This document shows positions 34,168 through 46,100 of a DNA stretch of 64,000 nt, in pieces. How positions within the stretch are numbered: position 1 is the stretch's first letter; every line of letters begins with the position of its first letter. The notes under the pieces are model-generated. The model did not search any database. It was given only the letters and a program-made list of their open reading frames with translations, and was not told the origin of the DNA. A program made the position numbers and the translations under genes. The stretch lies in contig OY754990.1 in NCBI GenBank assembly GCA_963576475.1, positions 17,466,153 through 17,530,152 on the forward strand, given 5' to 3'. This DNA comes from Molanna angustata. Taxonomy: Eukaryota > Arthropoda > Insecta > Trichoptera > Molannidae.

Positions 34168-36552
34168 TTAAACTGTTGGGGTAGATGGGTTTTCCCCGCT
34201 TTTGTTCGCCTTAATGGCTTTTGACTGGCTTCTGGTGATTCGCCTCACGCTTAATGATGTATCTATTGTATTAATTTTATTTGTTTGGAGTTTAACATTT
34301 AATGGGTTTACTGTAATGGGATTTTTATTGCTGTCAATTTCTGAGGTATTTAATGAATGTTTTATAATGTTATTTTTATTTTTATTGTCGATTCTATTTT
34401 TATGTAAGATATTTTTCCAGGCCAGCGGGAGACGCACACCATCGTCTCGATTATTCACGACATTCTTCCTTTTGTAAATTTCGATTGCCTCTCTATAAAT
34501 TCTTACTGTTTCTGTGTTAATACTTGCAACTACGCGTGCATTATCGAAATCGATTTGGTGTCCTTCGTTCAGAGTATGTTGGACTAGTGAAGACGTTAAT
34601 TTTCTATTGTTTGAATCCACTCTATGCTCCGCGACCCTGGCTGATATTTTTCTGTTACTTTTTCCCACGTATGTCTTGTCGCATGATTTACATGGTATTT
34701 CGTATATGCCATGAGACTCTAGAGGGATTTTGTCTTTTACATTTCGCAGAAGGGTTGATATTTTATTTTCTGTTCTAAAGACTGTTCTAATATTATGTTG
34801 ATTTAGAAGGCGACTGATTTTATCTGTGGTTCCTTTTATGTATGGTAAAAAAGCTGTAGCTAACGGTTTTTCAGAAATAGTTTTATCAATTTTTATGACG
34901 TTTTTATTAGTTTGACGTTTGACTGCTTTATTTATAACAAAATTGGAGAAGCCATTACATTGCAGGGTTTTTTTGAGGTTATTTAATTCATTCTGTTGGT
35001 GGTCGGAGTCGGTTATTTTTATAGCTCTGGAAACTAATGTATTAGCTACCGATGCAATTTGTGCCGGGTGATGGTTAGAGGATGCATGTAGATATCTATC
35101 TGTATGTGTGGCTTTCCGGTAAACCGTATGACCAAGGCTACCGTCATCCTTCTTAATAACTAGGACGTCTAAAAATGGTATTTGATTATTATTTTCTAAT
35201 TCCATTGTAAATTTTATATCGCTGTGGAGCCCGTTTAAATAAATTAGAAATTTGTTCAGTTCCTCCAATCCGTGGGGCCATATTATGAACGTATCATCTA
35301 CGTATCTAATCCAGAGTTTCGGTTTCAAATGTGATTTTTCTAAGGCGTCTATTTCAAATTTTGTCATAAAAAGATTTGCAACCGGCGGTGAAAGAGGCGA
35401 ACCCATTGGTGCTCCTTTAATCTGTTTGTATATTTTATCGTCATAAATGAAAAATGTATTATTTAAGCAATGTTCTATCAATTCAGTTATGTCTTTTGAT
35501 GGTTCACAAATTTCTTTTACTGCGGAAAGTGCCTCATCGGTAGGTATGTTGGTAAAAAGTGACACAATATCAAAACTAACAAGAATATCTGTTTTTTCTA
35601 ACTTTTGGTCTTCTATTATTTTAACGAAGTGTTCCGAGTTTTTTACGTAAGAGTTTGCTAGTTCTACATCCGGTTGTAAATATTTCGATAGGTATTTTGA
35701 AAGCGATTGGAGGGGCGATCCTACTGAACTCACTATGGGCCTAAGTGGAACATTGTCTTTATGGATTTTTGGTAAACCATACAATTTGGGGAAGCGGGAT
35801 GATTTTTCGCGCGGTATCAATGATTTCTTTAAGTCTTCGTTTAGTTTTGATGCTATTATTTTAGATTTTGTTGTTTTTTCTAGGTATGTAATTGGATTTT
35901 TGTTATGAAGTTTGTATGCCGGATCATTTAATATATTAGTCATTTTAGAGTGATATTCTTCGCTTTTCATAATCACTGTGGCATTGCCTTTATCCGCTGG
36001 AAGTATAATTATATCTGTATTTGAACGTAATTCTTTGAGAGCTCGGGCTTCGTTTCTTGTAATATTACTTTTAGGTGGAAGTGACTTTCTAAGAATGTGG
36101 CATGTTTCTTGGCGAATAGTTTCAGCCATATTTTCGTTTAATTTATGTAACGCGGATTCTATTCCTGTAATGATCTCTTCATTAGGTATTTTGGGTGGTA
36201 CTACGCCGAAATTAAATCCTTTAGACAAAACCGAAGTCATGTCGTCATCTAGTTGAAAATCAGTTAAATTATGAATCAGTTTACTCGAATCTAGTGTCGG
36301 TTGGGGTTTCTGTATTTTATTTTGAAAACGATTGAATTTATTAATTTGCCGGTCGGTATTTATTTGCGTATTATTTTGAATTCGGAGCTCAATGACATTA
36401 TCTAACATGTCCCATAACAATGGGTGTAAAGTATTAGCGAGTTTTAAATGAATTTGAAATATTTCTTTACCTATATAATCTAGTTTAAAACGAATATTTT
36501 TAATTTCATCTCTGATTAAAGCAAAACTAGTATTATTAAGGATTTGACTCAC
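34168..36552 (-). CDS. Penelope-like reverse transcriptase with GIY-YIG endonuclease (794 aa)
   Basis: This is the replication protein of a Penelope-like retroelement. Visible in order: an N-terminal PLE region with PADKGNATVIM (residues 185-195); RT fingers with KLYGLPKIHK and RPIVSS (256-276); RT motif A, SFDIVSLFTNIP (326-337); GAPMGSPLSPPVANLFM (380-396); the catalytic YVDD (417-420); and the primer-grip region IPFLDVLV (458-465). A C-terminal GIY-YIG nuclease follows: GIYEIPC (615-621), a CxxC pair, TYVG (627-630), R and EH (about 639-643), and catalytic Glu in REAIEIYK (687-694). A basic RRITRSQS tail (770-777) recurs in the other copies. Family knowledge: RT copies RNA at a nick made by the GIY-YIG domain. 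Length is usual for the group, with no stop or frameshift. The start ATG lies just inside the right terminal repeat. Confidence 0.93.
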   Translation of the reverse strand: MSQILNNTSFALIRDEIKNIRFKLDYIGKEIFQIHLKLANTLHPLLWDMLDNVIELRIQNNTQINTDRQINKFNRFQNKIQKPQPTLDSSKLIHNLTDFQLDDDMTSVLSKGFNFGVVPPKIPNEEIITGIESALHKLNENMAETIRQETCHILRKSLPPKSNITRNEARALKELRSNTDIIILPADKGNATVIMKSEEYHSKMTNILNDPAYKLHNKNPITYLEKTTKSKIIASKLNEDLKKSLIPREKSSRFPKLYGLPKIHKDNVPLRPIVSSVGSPLQSLSKYLSKYLQPDVELANSYVKNSEHFVKIIEDQKLEKTDILVSFDIVSLFTNIPTDEALSAVKEICEPSKDITELIEHCLNNTFFIYDDKIYKQIKGAPMGSPLSPPVANLFMTKFEIDALEKSHLKPKLWIRYVDDTFIIWPHGLEELNKFLIYLNGLHSDIKFTMELENNNQIPFLDVLVIKKDDGSLGHTVYRKATHTDRYLHASSNHHPAQIASVANTLVSRAIKITDSDHQQNELNNLKKTLQCNGFSNFVINKAVKRQTNKNVIKIDKTISEKPLATAFLPYIKGTTDKISRLLNQHNIRTVFRTENKISTLLRNVKDKIPLESHGIYEIPCKSCDKTYVGKSNRKISARVAEHRVDSNNRKLTSSLVQHTLNEGHQIDFDNARVVASINTETVRIYREAIEIYKRKNVVNNRDDGVRLPLAWKNILHKNRIDNKNKNNIIKHSLNTSEIDSNKNPITVNPLNVKLQTNKINTIDTSLSVRRITRSQSKAIKANKSGENPSTPTV

Positions 36553-36707
36553 CGAATGTCTGCTTACTTGTTTAAACTTTAACTTTTTGTTTAAAGTTTA
36601 AACAACAGTTTAAACTTTAACTTTCCAATCTTCACTTGGTGCTAGGTTCTCGGCTCGAACGGACGTGCTTGCACTGACACACGAAGCGAGAATCTATCAA
36701 CAAGGCC

Positions 36708-36741
36708 CTGAAGATGCCTGGTGTGATCCAGGCGAAACGTC
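36708..36741 (+). ncRNA. Hammerhead-ribozyme-like motif in the PLE terminal repeat
   Basis: CTGAAGA fits the hammerhead CUGANGA box. It is followed by a 6-bp stem (GCCTGG/CCAGGC, loop TGTGAT) and GAAACGTC. One extra T lies between the box and the stem, and stem III would be minimal or absent, so self-cleavage is unproved. An inverted copy lies at 34073-34040. Other PLE copies keep the stem and GAAACGT but have worn boxes (for example CTTGAAAA). Hammerheads in PLE terminal repeats are established knowledge. Confidence 0.4.
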
Positions 36742-36842
36742 GGTTGACGAAAGATCCTTCCAAGGATCTGATTTTGACGCGGGATAACCCCAAAGATAAT
36801 AATAATTTCATATTTTCAAATACCCGTGAAAACCTTTCTAGT

Positions 36843-38096
<1,254 letters not shown>

Positions 38097-38412
38097 ATAA
38101 TATTTTTATCTCGGTTTTCCGTGTCAGTAGGTCTTGACTAAGACCATTTGTCTTCCGACGTTTCGCCTGAATATCACCAGGCATTTTCAAGGACTTAACG
38201 AAAAGCACGCGCGCGACACACGTCTACTCACACTGAAAGCTCACCGTCAAGTGACTCGTAGCGTACAAGATGGCCGCTTATGTCAAATATTGTTAGCGCG
38301 ACGTGATTGGCTTGTGACACGCCCACCTGCTGTCGTGTTCGTTGGTAATAATATTTTATCATTATTTTTGTGTTGTGATTTATTGTTAATTTTAGTTGTG
38401 ACATTAATATTA

Positions 38413-39422
38413 CTAGTTGCATGTAACACATGAGATCCAACTGTCGATAGCGATAGTATGTATAGTTGAAGAATATGTACCAAACTATAAATCCATAGAT
38501 ACAAATTATTGAATATTTTCAGATATTTTGTTTTCTATACAACATATGTAGGTATGTATGTCAAGATAGGATAGTATGGAGGAAGATCCTTTTTCCTACC
38601 CAGAATATGCAAATAGCATGATGGTATGTATGTATGTTTGGAGATGAAGTATCAAACTATTAAGTCTTCTTACATATTGTGTATAGGCGACTGCCATACA
38701 AAATGTATGAAGCGATGTCGTCACTAAATTCAATTATTAAAAAAATTGTTAAAAAAAAATTGAGATCTTCTACTACAATGTTAATATTTTTTATAGAAAA
38801 TTAAATTGTCTAGTTGGGGTGTTTCGGCTTTTTTCGATAATTGTAAAAGTTTTGGAAATATAGGCAGTTAAACTCATAAATTTATCATAAAAAAAATATT
38901 TTTCTTAATAAAAAATGTTTGAGAAACCCTGGAATTTTTTTGAAAAAACTAGTTTGAGATTATGTATTTGTCTATGTTTGTACCAATTTTCAGCGTTCTA
39001 GCGTTTATGGTTTCTGAGATATATGGAAAAATAAAATAAAAATTCAAAAGTTGATAACCCCTGACTGAAACAAAAATTCAAAATTCCGAGTATAAAAGTT
39101 TTGTAGGCCTATAACTGTTTATATATTCTGAAATTTTAGGCTCTGTAAATTGAGCGGATCAAAAGTTATAAGGGGGGGACGGACACACACACACACAGAC
39201 ACACAGACACACAGACACACGAAATGTTCTACTCCGAATTCTGAGTAAATCCGTGTATGGAACATATATGCTGCGAAGCCTCTAAGTTGGTGTTTTTTGA
39301 CTTCAAAGTTGGAAAAGCCGTGAAAAAAGTAGACCTCTCCATACAATTCTCGCGTATTCTGGCTTGATACATTGTCGATATGTTAAGAGAACAAAGTTCT
39401 CCTGAACAAATCGACAGTTGGA
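38413..39422 (-). mobile_element. Helitron H1 (1010 bp, non-autonomous)
   Basis: In its own orientation it starts TCCAACTGTCGAT and ends CATGTGTTACATGCAACTAG (5-bp hairpin, then CTAG). Flanks ...AATATTA and TTATTGTTG join exactly to the intact sequence of PLE-4 between 62755 and 62756, giving A|T insertion and no target duplication. A CA/GT tract lies internally. No Rep/helicase. Confidence 0.9.
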
Positions 39423-39470
39423 TTATTGTTGTGTTTTGGGGTTATTTTCGCTATGGTATTATTAATATTA

Positions 39471-40520
39471 CTAGTTGCATGTAACACATGAGATCCAACT
39501 GTCGATAGCGATAGTATATATAGTTGAAGAATATGTACCAAACTATAAACCCATAGATACAAATTATTGAATATTTTCAGATATTTTGTTTTCTATACAA
39601 CATATGTAGGTATGTATGTCAAGATAGGATAGTATGGAAGAAGATCCTTTTTCCTACCCAGAATATGCAAATTGCATGATGGTATGTATGTATGTTTGGA
39701 GATGAAGTAACAAACTATTAAGACTTCTTACATATTGTGTATAGGCGACTGCCATACAAAATGTATGAAGCGATGTCGTCACTAAATTCAATTTTTAAAA
39801 AAATTGTTAAAAAAAAATTGAGATCTTCTTCTACAATGTTAATATTTTTTATAGAAAATTAAATTATCTAGTTGGGGTGTTTCGGCTTTTTTCGATAATT
39901 GTAAAAGTTTTGGAAATATAGGCAGTTAAACTCATAAATTTATCATAAAAAAAATATTTTTCTTAATAAAAAATGTTTGAGAAACCCTGGAATTTTTTTG
40001 AAAAAACTAATTTGAGATTTTGTATTTGTCTATGTTTGTACCAATTTTCAGCGTTCTACCGTTTATGGTTTCTGAGATATATGGAAAAATAAAATAAAAA
40101 TTCAAAAGTTGATAACCCCTGACTGAAACAAAAATTCAAAATTCCGAGTATAAAAGTTTTGTAGGCCTGTAACTGTTTATATATTCTGAAATTTTAGGCT
40201 CTGTAAATTGAGCGGATCAAAAGTTATAAGGGGGGGACGGACACACAGACACACACACACACAGACACACACACAGACACACAGACACACACACAGACAC
40301 ACACACACACAGACACACGAAATGTTCTACTCCGAATTCTGAGTAAATCCGTGTATGGAACATATATGCTGCGAAGCCTCTAAGTTGGTGTTTTTTGACT
40401 TCAAAGTTGGAAAATCCATGAAAAAAGTAGACCTCTCCATACAATTCTCGCGTATTCTGGCTTGATACATTGTCGATATGTTAAGAGAACAAAGTTCTCC
40501 TGAACAAATCGACAGTTGGA
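39471..40520 (-). mobile_element. Helitron H2 (1050 bp), first unit of a head-to-tail dimer
   Basis: Complete copy with CTAG end at 39471 and TC end at 40520. Its TC end joins the CTAG end of H3 directly, with no base between. Confidence 0.92.
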
Positions 40521-41570
40521 CTAGTTGCATGTAACACATGAGATCCAACTGTCGATAGCGATAGTATGTATAGTTGAAGAATATGTACCAAACTATAAAC
40601 CCATAGATACAAATTATTGAATATTTTCAGATATTTTGTTTTCTATACAACATATGTAGGTATGTATGTCAAGATAGGATAGTATGGAAGAAGATCCTTT
40701 TTCCTACCCAGAATATGCAAATTGCATGATGGTATGTATGTATGTTTGGAGATGAAGTAACAAACTATTAAGTCTTCTTACATATTGTGTATAGGCGACT
40801 GCCATACAAAATGTATGAAGCGATGTCGTCACTAAATTCAATTTTTAAAAAAATTGTTAAAAAAAAATTGAGATCTTCTTCTACAATGTTAATATTTTTT
40901 ATAGAAAATTAAATTATCTAGTTGGGGTGTTTCGGCTTTTTTCGATAATTGTAAAAGTTTTGGAAATATAGGCAGTTAAACTCATAAATTTATCATAAAA
41001 AAAATATTTTTCTTAATAAAAAATGTTTGAGAAACCCTGGAATTTTTTTGAAAAAACTAATTTGAGATTTTGTATTTGTCTATGTTTGTACCAATTTTCA
41101 GCGTTCTACCGTTTATGGTTTCTGAAATATATGGAAAAATAAAATAAAAATTCAAAAGTTGATAACCCCTGACTGAAACAAAAATTCAAAATTCCGAGTA
41201 TAAAAGTTTTGTAGGCCTGTAACTGTTTATATATTCTGAAATTTTAGGCTCTGTAAATTGAGCGGATCAAAAGTTATAAGGGGGGGACGGACACACAGAC
41301 ACACACACACACAGACACACACACAGACACACAGACACACACACAGACACACACACACACAGACACACGAAATGTTCTACTCCGAATTCTGAGTAAATCC
41401 GTGTATGGAACATATATGCTGCGAAGCCTCTAAGTTGGTGTTTTTTGACTTCAAAGTTGGAAAATCCATGAAAAAAGTAGACCTCTCCATACAATTCTCG
41501 CGTATTCTGGCTTGATACATTGTCGATATGTTAAGAGAACAAAGTTCTCCTGAACAAATCGACAGTTGGA
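40521..41570 (-). mobile_element. Helitron H3 (1050 bp), second unit of the dimer
   Basis: Nearly identical to H2 (I saw a single-base difference, GAGATAT against GAAATAT, and AAGACTTC against AAGTCTTC). The dimer's outer flanks join exactly to PLE-4 between 62803 and 62804. Confidence 0.92.
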
Positions 41571-41574
41571 TTAT

Positions 41575-41909
41575 TGTATTGTTTGTCATATAAAATGTTC
41601 TTCCAGGTACTAGGCAAACGAACTCCGTCGTCCCGATTGTTCATTATATCCCTTCTCTTATATATTTCTATAGCTTCCCTGTAAATTCTGAGAGGTTCAC
41701 TGTTTACACTTGCTATTATTTTTGAATGGTCAAAATCTATTGTATGTCCTTCTGTGAGCGAGTGTTGTACAAGTGAGGATGTAAGTTTTTTGTTTCTCAT
41801 GTCGACTCTGTGCTCCGCTATTCGTGCTTCAACTTTTCGATTGGTTCTTCCTACATAAGTCTTATTGCACGATCCGCACGGTATTTCATATACTCCATGA
41901 GCTTCAAGT
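41575..41909 (-). pseudogene. PLE-3 endonuclease C-terminal fragment
   Basis: Minus strand encodes EAHGVYEIPCGSCNKTYVGRT..., KKLTSSLVQHSLTEGHTIDF, YREAIEIYKRRDIMNNRDDG and STWKNIL. The GIY-YIG motifs are present, but the ORF is cut upstream by a LINE and downstream by Helitrons. Confidence 0.85.
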
Positions 41910-41924
41910 GGAATGATAACAATA

Positions 41925-42260
41925 AATCACAATTCTTCTTAGCGATCTCATTTCAACTGCATTTATTCTACTTTCGTGCGACTTCTGCCATGTCCAGGTC
42001 TCACTTGCATACGTCAGGGTTGGCACTACGATTGCGTTATGAATGGCAACTTTAGCATCTTTATATATGTTGCGATCATTCATAACTGGTCTAAGTGCTC
42101 CATTCACTCTGTTTCCTGCCATAACTCTTCTTTCGATCTCCTTATCAATCCGTCCATTCCGTTGAAACATGCTTCCCAGATATATTTACTCGTCGACTTG
42201 CTCGAATCATTAGTTCTCTACTTTTATTTGGCACGCTGTTCTGCTTTCACTCTTCTCAAA
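41925..42260 (-). pseudogene. LINE C-terminal fragment
   Basis: Minus strand: FQRNGRIDKEIERRVMAGN, NGALRPVMNDRNIYKDAKVA, VPTLTYASETWTWQKSHESR and VEMRSLRRI. This is the post-RT domain of an insect LINE, truncated at both sides and abutting PLE-3. Confidence 0.8.
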
Positions 42261-43050
42261 CACCAATAATATGATACGTGATTAAATAGTGAAAATTTCG
42301 ACTATTTTATTCGAAAGAGGAAATGAAATACTTCTTCGTTTATCTATCATTTCGCGTATTATGGGAACATGTGTACCTCAAGTTAATAGATCCAGGAAAG
42401 GCAGCCATTTAAAAATTAATATGATACAACATGCATAGAAAAACAACATAATATTTACTGGATGTACCGGAAAATTTTATGAAATCTTACAAAATTTAAT
42501 TCACATGATTAGTTTATGAATGATTATAGGTTAATAACTCCCAGAAGGTTCTAAATAAGATTCTCGTTCCATTTTAGTACCGTTATCAATGTAAACGTCA
42601 AAAGAGTAATTAATGCGAAATTCGTCCGTGTCAATATGCGTCTCTTTTTCGTGTAAAGCGCTGTCTCCTTTTCTCTCGTTGAGACCATTCTCAAAACAAC
42701 GGGATAGCTGTCTCGAAGCAATTTCAACTCTTCTATACATTTCGAGACCGGTCTTGAGATTAAGCTCAGTGACTTTTGTTTCTTTTAAACCATTTTGGTT
42801 GAGAACGTGTTCTCAAGACCAGTCTCAAGCTGGAGAACGAATCAATAATTCGGGCCTTAGATACTATGTAGTGGAGAGTTGGGTGTTGGCCACAACCCAC
42901 TCGTTTTTTTTATTACGTTTAAAAATGTGGCATTATATGACTGCGTATAAAACTAAAAAAAAACATTTAACTCTGTATTAAAAAATACATACACATCGAC
43001 TCCAATTAGGTAAATATTTGATATTAAGAATGACATTAATTTAACCAAGT
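42261..43050. other. 5' flank of peptide gene C
   Basis: Holds partial inverted blocks GAGACCGGTCTTGAG/CTCAAGACCAGTCTC (42743-42830) and the GTTGGCCACAACCCACTCG motif (42883-42903). The 122-codon open frame at 42613 has no recognisable family. Confidence 0.45.
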
Positions 43051-43064
43051 GTTTTATATAAAAT
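43051..43064 (+). promoter_or_regulatory. Candidate TATA box of gene C
   Basis: GTTTTATATAAAATG about 110-120 bases before the ATG; suited to a transcript with a short 5' leader. No experimental support. Confidence 0.4.
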
Positions 43065-43172
43065 GTAGATTTTTTAAATTTATAAGCTAGTTAGAGTTGC
43101 ATACTTGGGAATACCGAAGACATAATTTTTTTTTTTTATATTTATTCGTTGAATTTTACTAATAGTTTCAAT

Positions 43173-46100
43173 ATGAAATCGATTTTCTTTTTCTTCGCCG
43201 TATTGGTAAGTATATTTAATTATTCTTTTTCTTTTTGTAGACCCGTTGGTCTTTACCTACCTAATACAAAACCTTTGCCTCCTGAGATGATGAAGTCCAA
43301 CTATTCTATCATCTCTAGAGTGGTCTTCTGGACGATGGCATACCATTCAAACTCTAGAGTGGTCTTCTGGACGATGGCATACCATTCAAACTCTAGAGTG
43401 GTCTTCTGGACGATGGCATACCATTCAAACTCTAGAGTGGTCTTCTGGACGATGGCATACCATTCAAACTCTAGAGTGGTCTTCTGGACGATGGCATACC
43501 ATTCAAACTCTAGAGTGGTCTTCTGGACGATGGCATACCATTCAAACTCTAGAGTGGTCTTCTGGACGATGGCATACCATTCAAACTCTAGAGTGGTCTT
43601 CTGGACGATGGCATACCATTCAAACTCTAGAGTGGTCTTCTGGACGATGGCATACCATTCAAACTCTAGAGTGGTCTTCTGGACGATGGCATACCATTCA
43701 AACTCTAGAGTGGTCTTCTGGACGATGGCATACCATTCAAACTCTAGAGTGGTCTTCTGGACGATGGCATACCATTCAAACTCTAGAGTGGTCTTCTGGA
43801 CGATGGCATACCATTCAAACTCTAGAGTGGTCTTCTGGACGATGGCATACCATTCAAACTCTAGAGTGGTCTTCTGGACGATGGCATACCATTCAAACTC
43901 TAGAGTGGTCTTCTGGACGATGGCATACCATTCAAACTCTAGAGTGGTCTTCTGGACGATGGCATACCATTCAAACTCTAGAGTGGTCTTCTGGACGATG
44001 GCATACCATTCAAACTCTAGAGTGGTCTTCTGGACGATGGCATACCATTCAAACTCTAGAGTGGTCTTCTGGACGATGGCATACCATTCAAACTCTAGAG
44101 TGGTCTTCTGGACGATGGCATACCATTCAAACTCTAGAGTGGTCTTCTGGACGATGGCATACCATTCAAACTCTAGAGTGGTCTTCTGGACGATGGCATA
44201 CCATTCAAACTTTTTTTTTATATACTAGTTGCATGTAACACATGAGATCCAACTGTCGATAGCGATAGTATGTATAGTTGAAGAATATGTACCAAACTAT
44301 AAACCCATAGATACAAATTATTGAATATTTTCAGATATTTTGTTTTCTATACAACATATGTAGGTATGTATGTCAAGATAGGATAGTATGGAAGAAGATC
44401 CTTTTTCCTACCCAGAATATGCAAATTGCATGATGGTATGTATGTATGTTTGGAGATGAAGTAACAAACTATTAAGTCTTCTTACATATTGTGTATAGGC
44501 GACTGCCATACAAAATGTATGAAGCGATGTCGTCACTAAATTCAATTTTTAAAAAAAATTTAAAAAAAAAATTGAGATCTTCTACTACAATGTTAATATT
44601 TTTTATAGAAAATTAAATTATCTAGTTGGGGTGTTTCGGCTTTTTTCGATAATTGTAAAAGTTTTGGAAATATAGGCAGTTAAACTCATAAATTTATCAT
44701 AAAAAAAATATTTTTCTTAATAAAAAATGTTTGAGAAACTCTGGAATTTTTTTGAAAAAACTAATTTGAGATTTTGTATTTGTTTATGTTCGTACCAATT
44801 TTCAGCGTTCTACCGTTTATGGTTTCTGAGATATATGGAAAAATAAAATAAAAATTCAAAAGTTGATAACCCCTGACTGAAACAAAAATTCAAAATTCCG
44901 AGTATAAAAGTTTTGTAGGCCTGTAACTGTTTATATATTCTGAAATTTTAGGCTCTGTAAATTGAGCGGATCAAAAGTTATAAGGGGGGGACGGACACAC
45001 AGACACACACACACACAGACCCACAGACACACACACAGACACACAGACACACACACAGACACACACACACACAGACACACGAAATGTTCTACTCCGAATT
45101 CTGAGTAAATCCGTGTATGGAACATATATGCTGCGAAGCCTCTAAGTTGGTGTTTTTTGACTTCAAAGTTGGAAAATCCATGAAAAAAGTAGACCTCTTC
45201 ATACAATTCTCGCGTATTCTGGCTTGATACATTGTCGATATGTTAAGAGAACAAAGTTCTCCTGAACAAATCGACAGTTGGAAAACGATTAATTAAATAT
45301 ATTTAGTACGCAATAGAATAAATATGTTCAAACAAAGTCTTATTTATTTCTAAAACCGATCTTTAGAGTGTTTTTATAATGATACTATTTCAGCATACGG
45401 TTGTACACAAATATGCACACTAAATTACGGGCTTGCCTACTCCGAAAACTCTAGGCACGCTCCTAGAGTTTTCGGAGTAGGCAAGCCCTGAAAGATAATT
45501 TTGAAATGTCGTTAATTTTATATTTTTTTAGCATCGTTGTTCATTTGAGTGGCCATGAAAATATTTTAAAATCACATGCCAAAATAATATTTACATTTGT
45601 GGCCATGTCAAGCATCGTATCTACATACGGTTCAATTTCATAATCTTGTAGTAGGTACTTATGATTTTAATGAAACACAAAAAAATATTAGGTCTAGAAA
45701 TTGGATGTCCTCAAGGTTCTGTTCTCGGTCCACTTCTTTGGAACATTCTTTTCGATGATCTATTGGATCTTCCTCTTCCGAGCAACTGTATAATTCAAGC
45801 ATATGCTGATGATGCTTACATTATGATTCGTGCTGATTCTCGCAGATCAATCGAGAACTCAGCCACCCAAGCGCTGAGCTTTGTTTCTGACTGGGGTATA
45901 AAAAACAAGCTATGCTTCGCTCCGAACAAGACTTATGGCCTGGTATTTAAGGGCATACTTCGCAGACGGCCGTCCATCCAGTTTCTAGGAACTAATATTG
46001 TCTTTCGAGACCAAGTCACCTGTCTCGGAGTTATTCTAGAAAGGGGACCGAGTTTCAAAAATCATGCCAAATCATGTGTAGATAAGGCTAAGTTTGCTTT

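Noticed and set aside
36708..36741. Confident hammerhead ribozyme
   Set aside because: One extra base after the CUGANGA box, no standard stem III, and boxes not kept in sister copies; reported only as hammerhead-like.
42613..42981. 122-codon ORF upstream of gene C
   Set aside because: No recognisable domain, antisense frame also open, sequence includes inverted repeat blocks.
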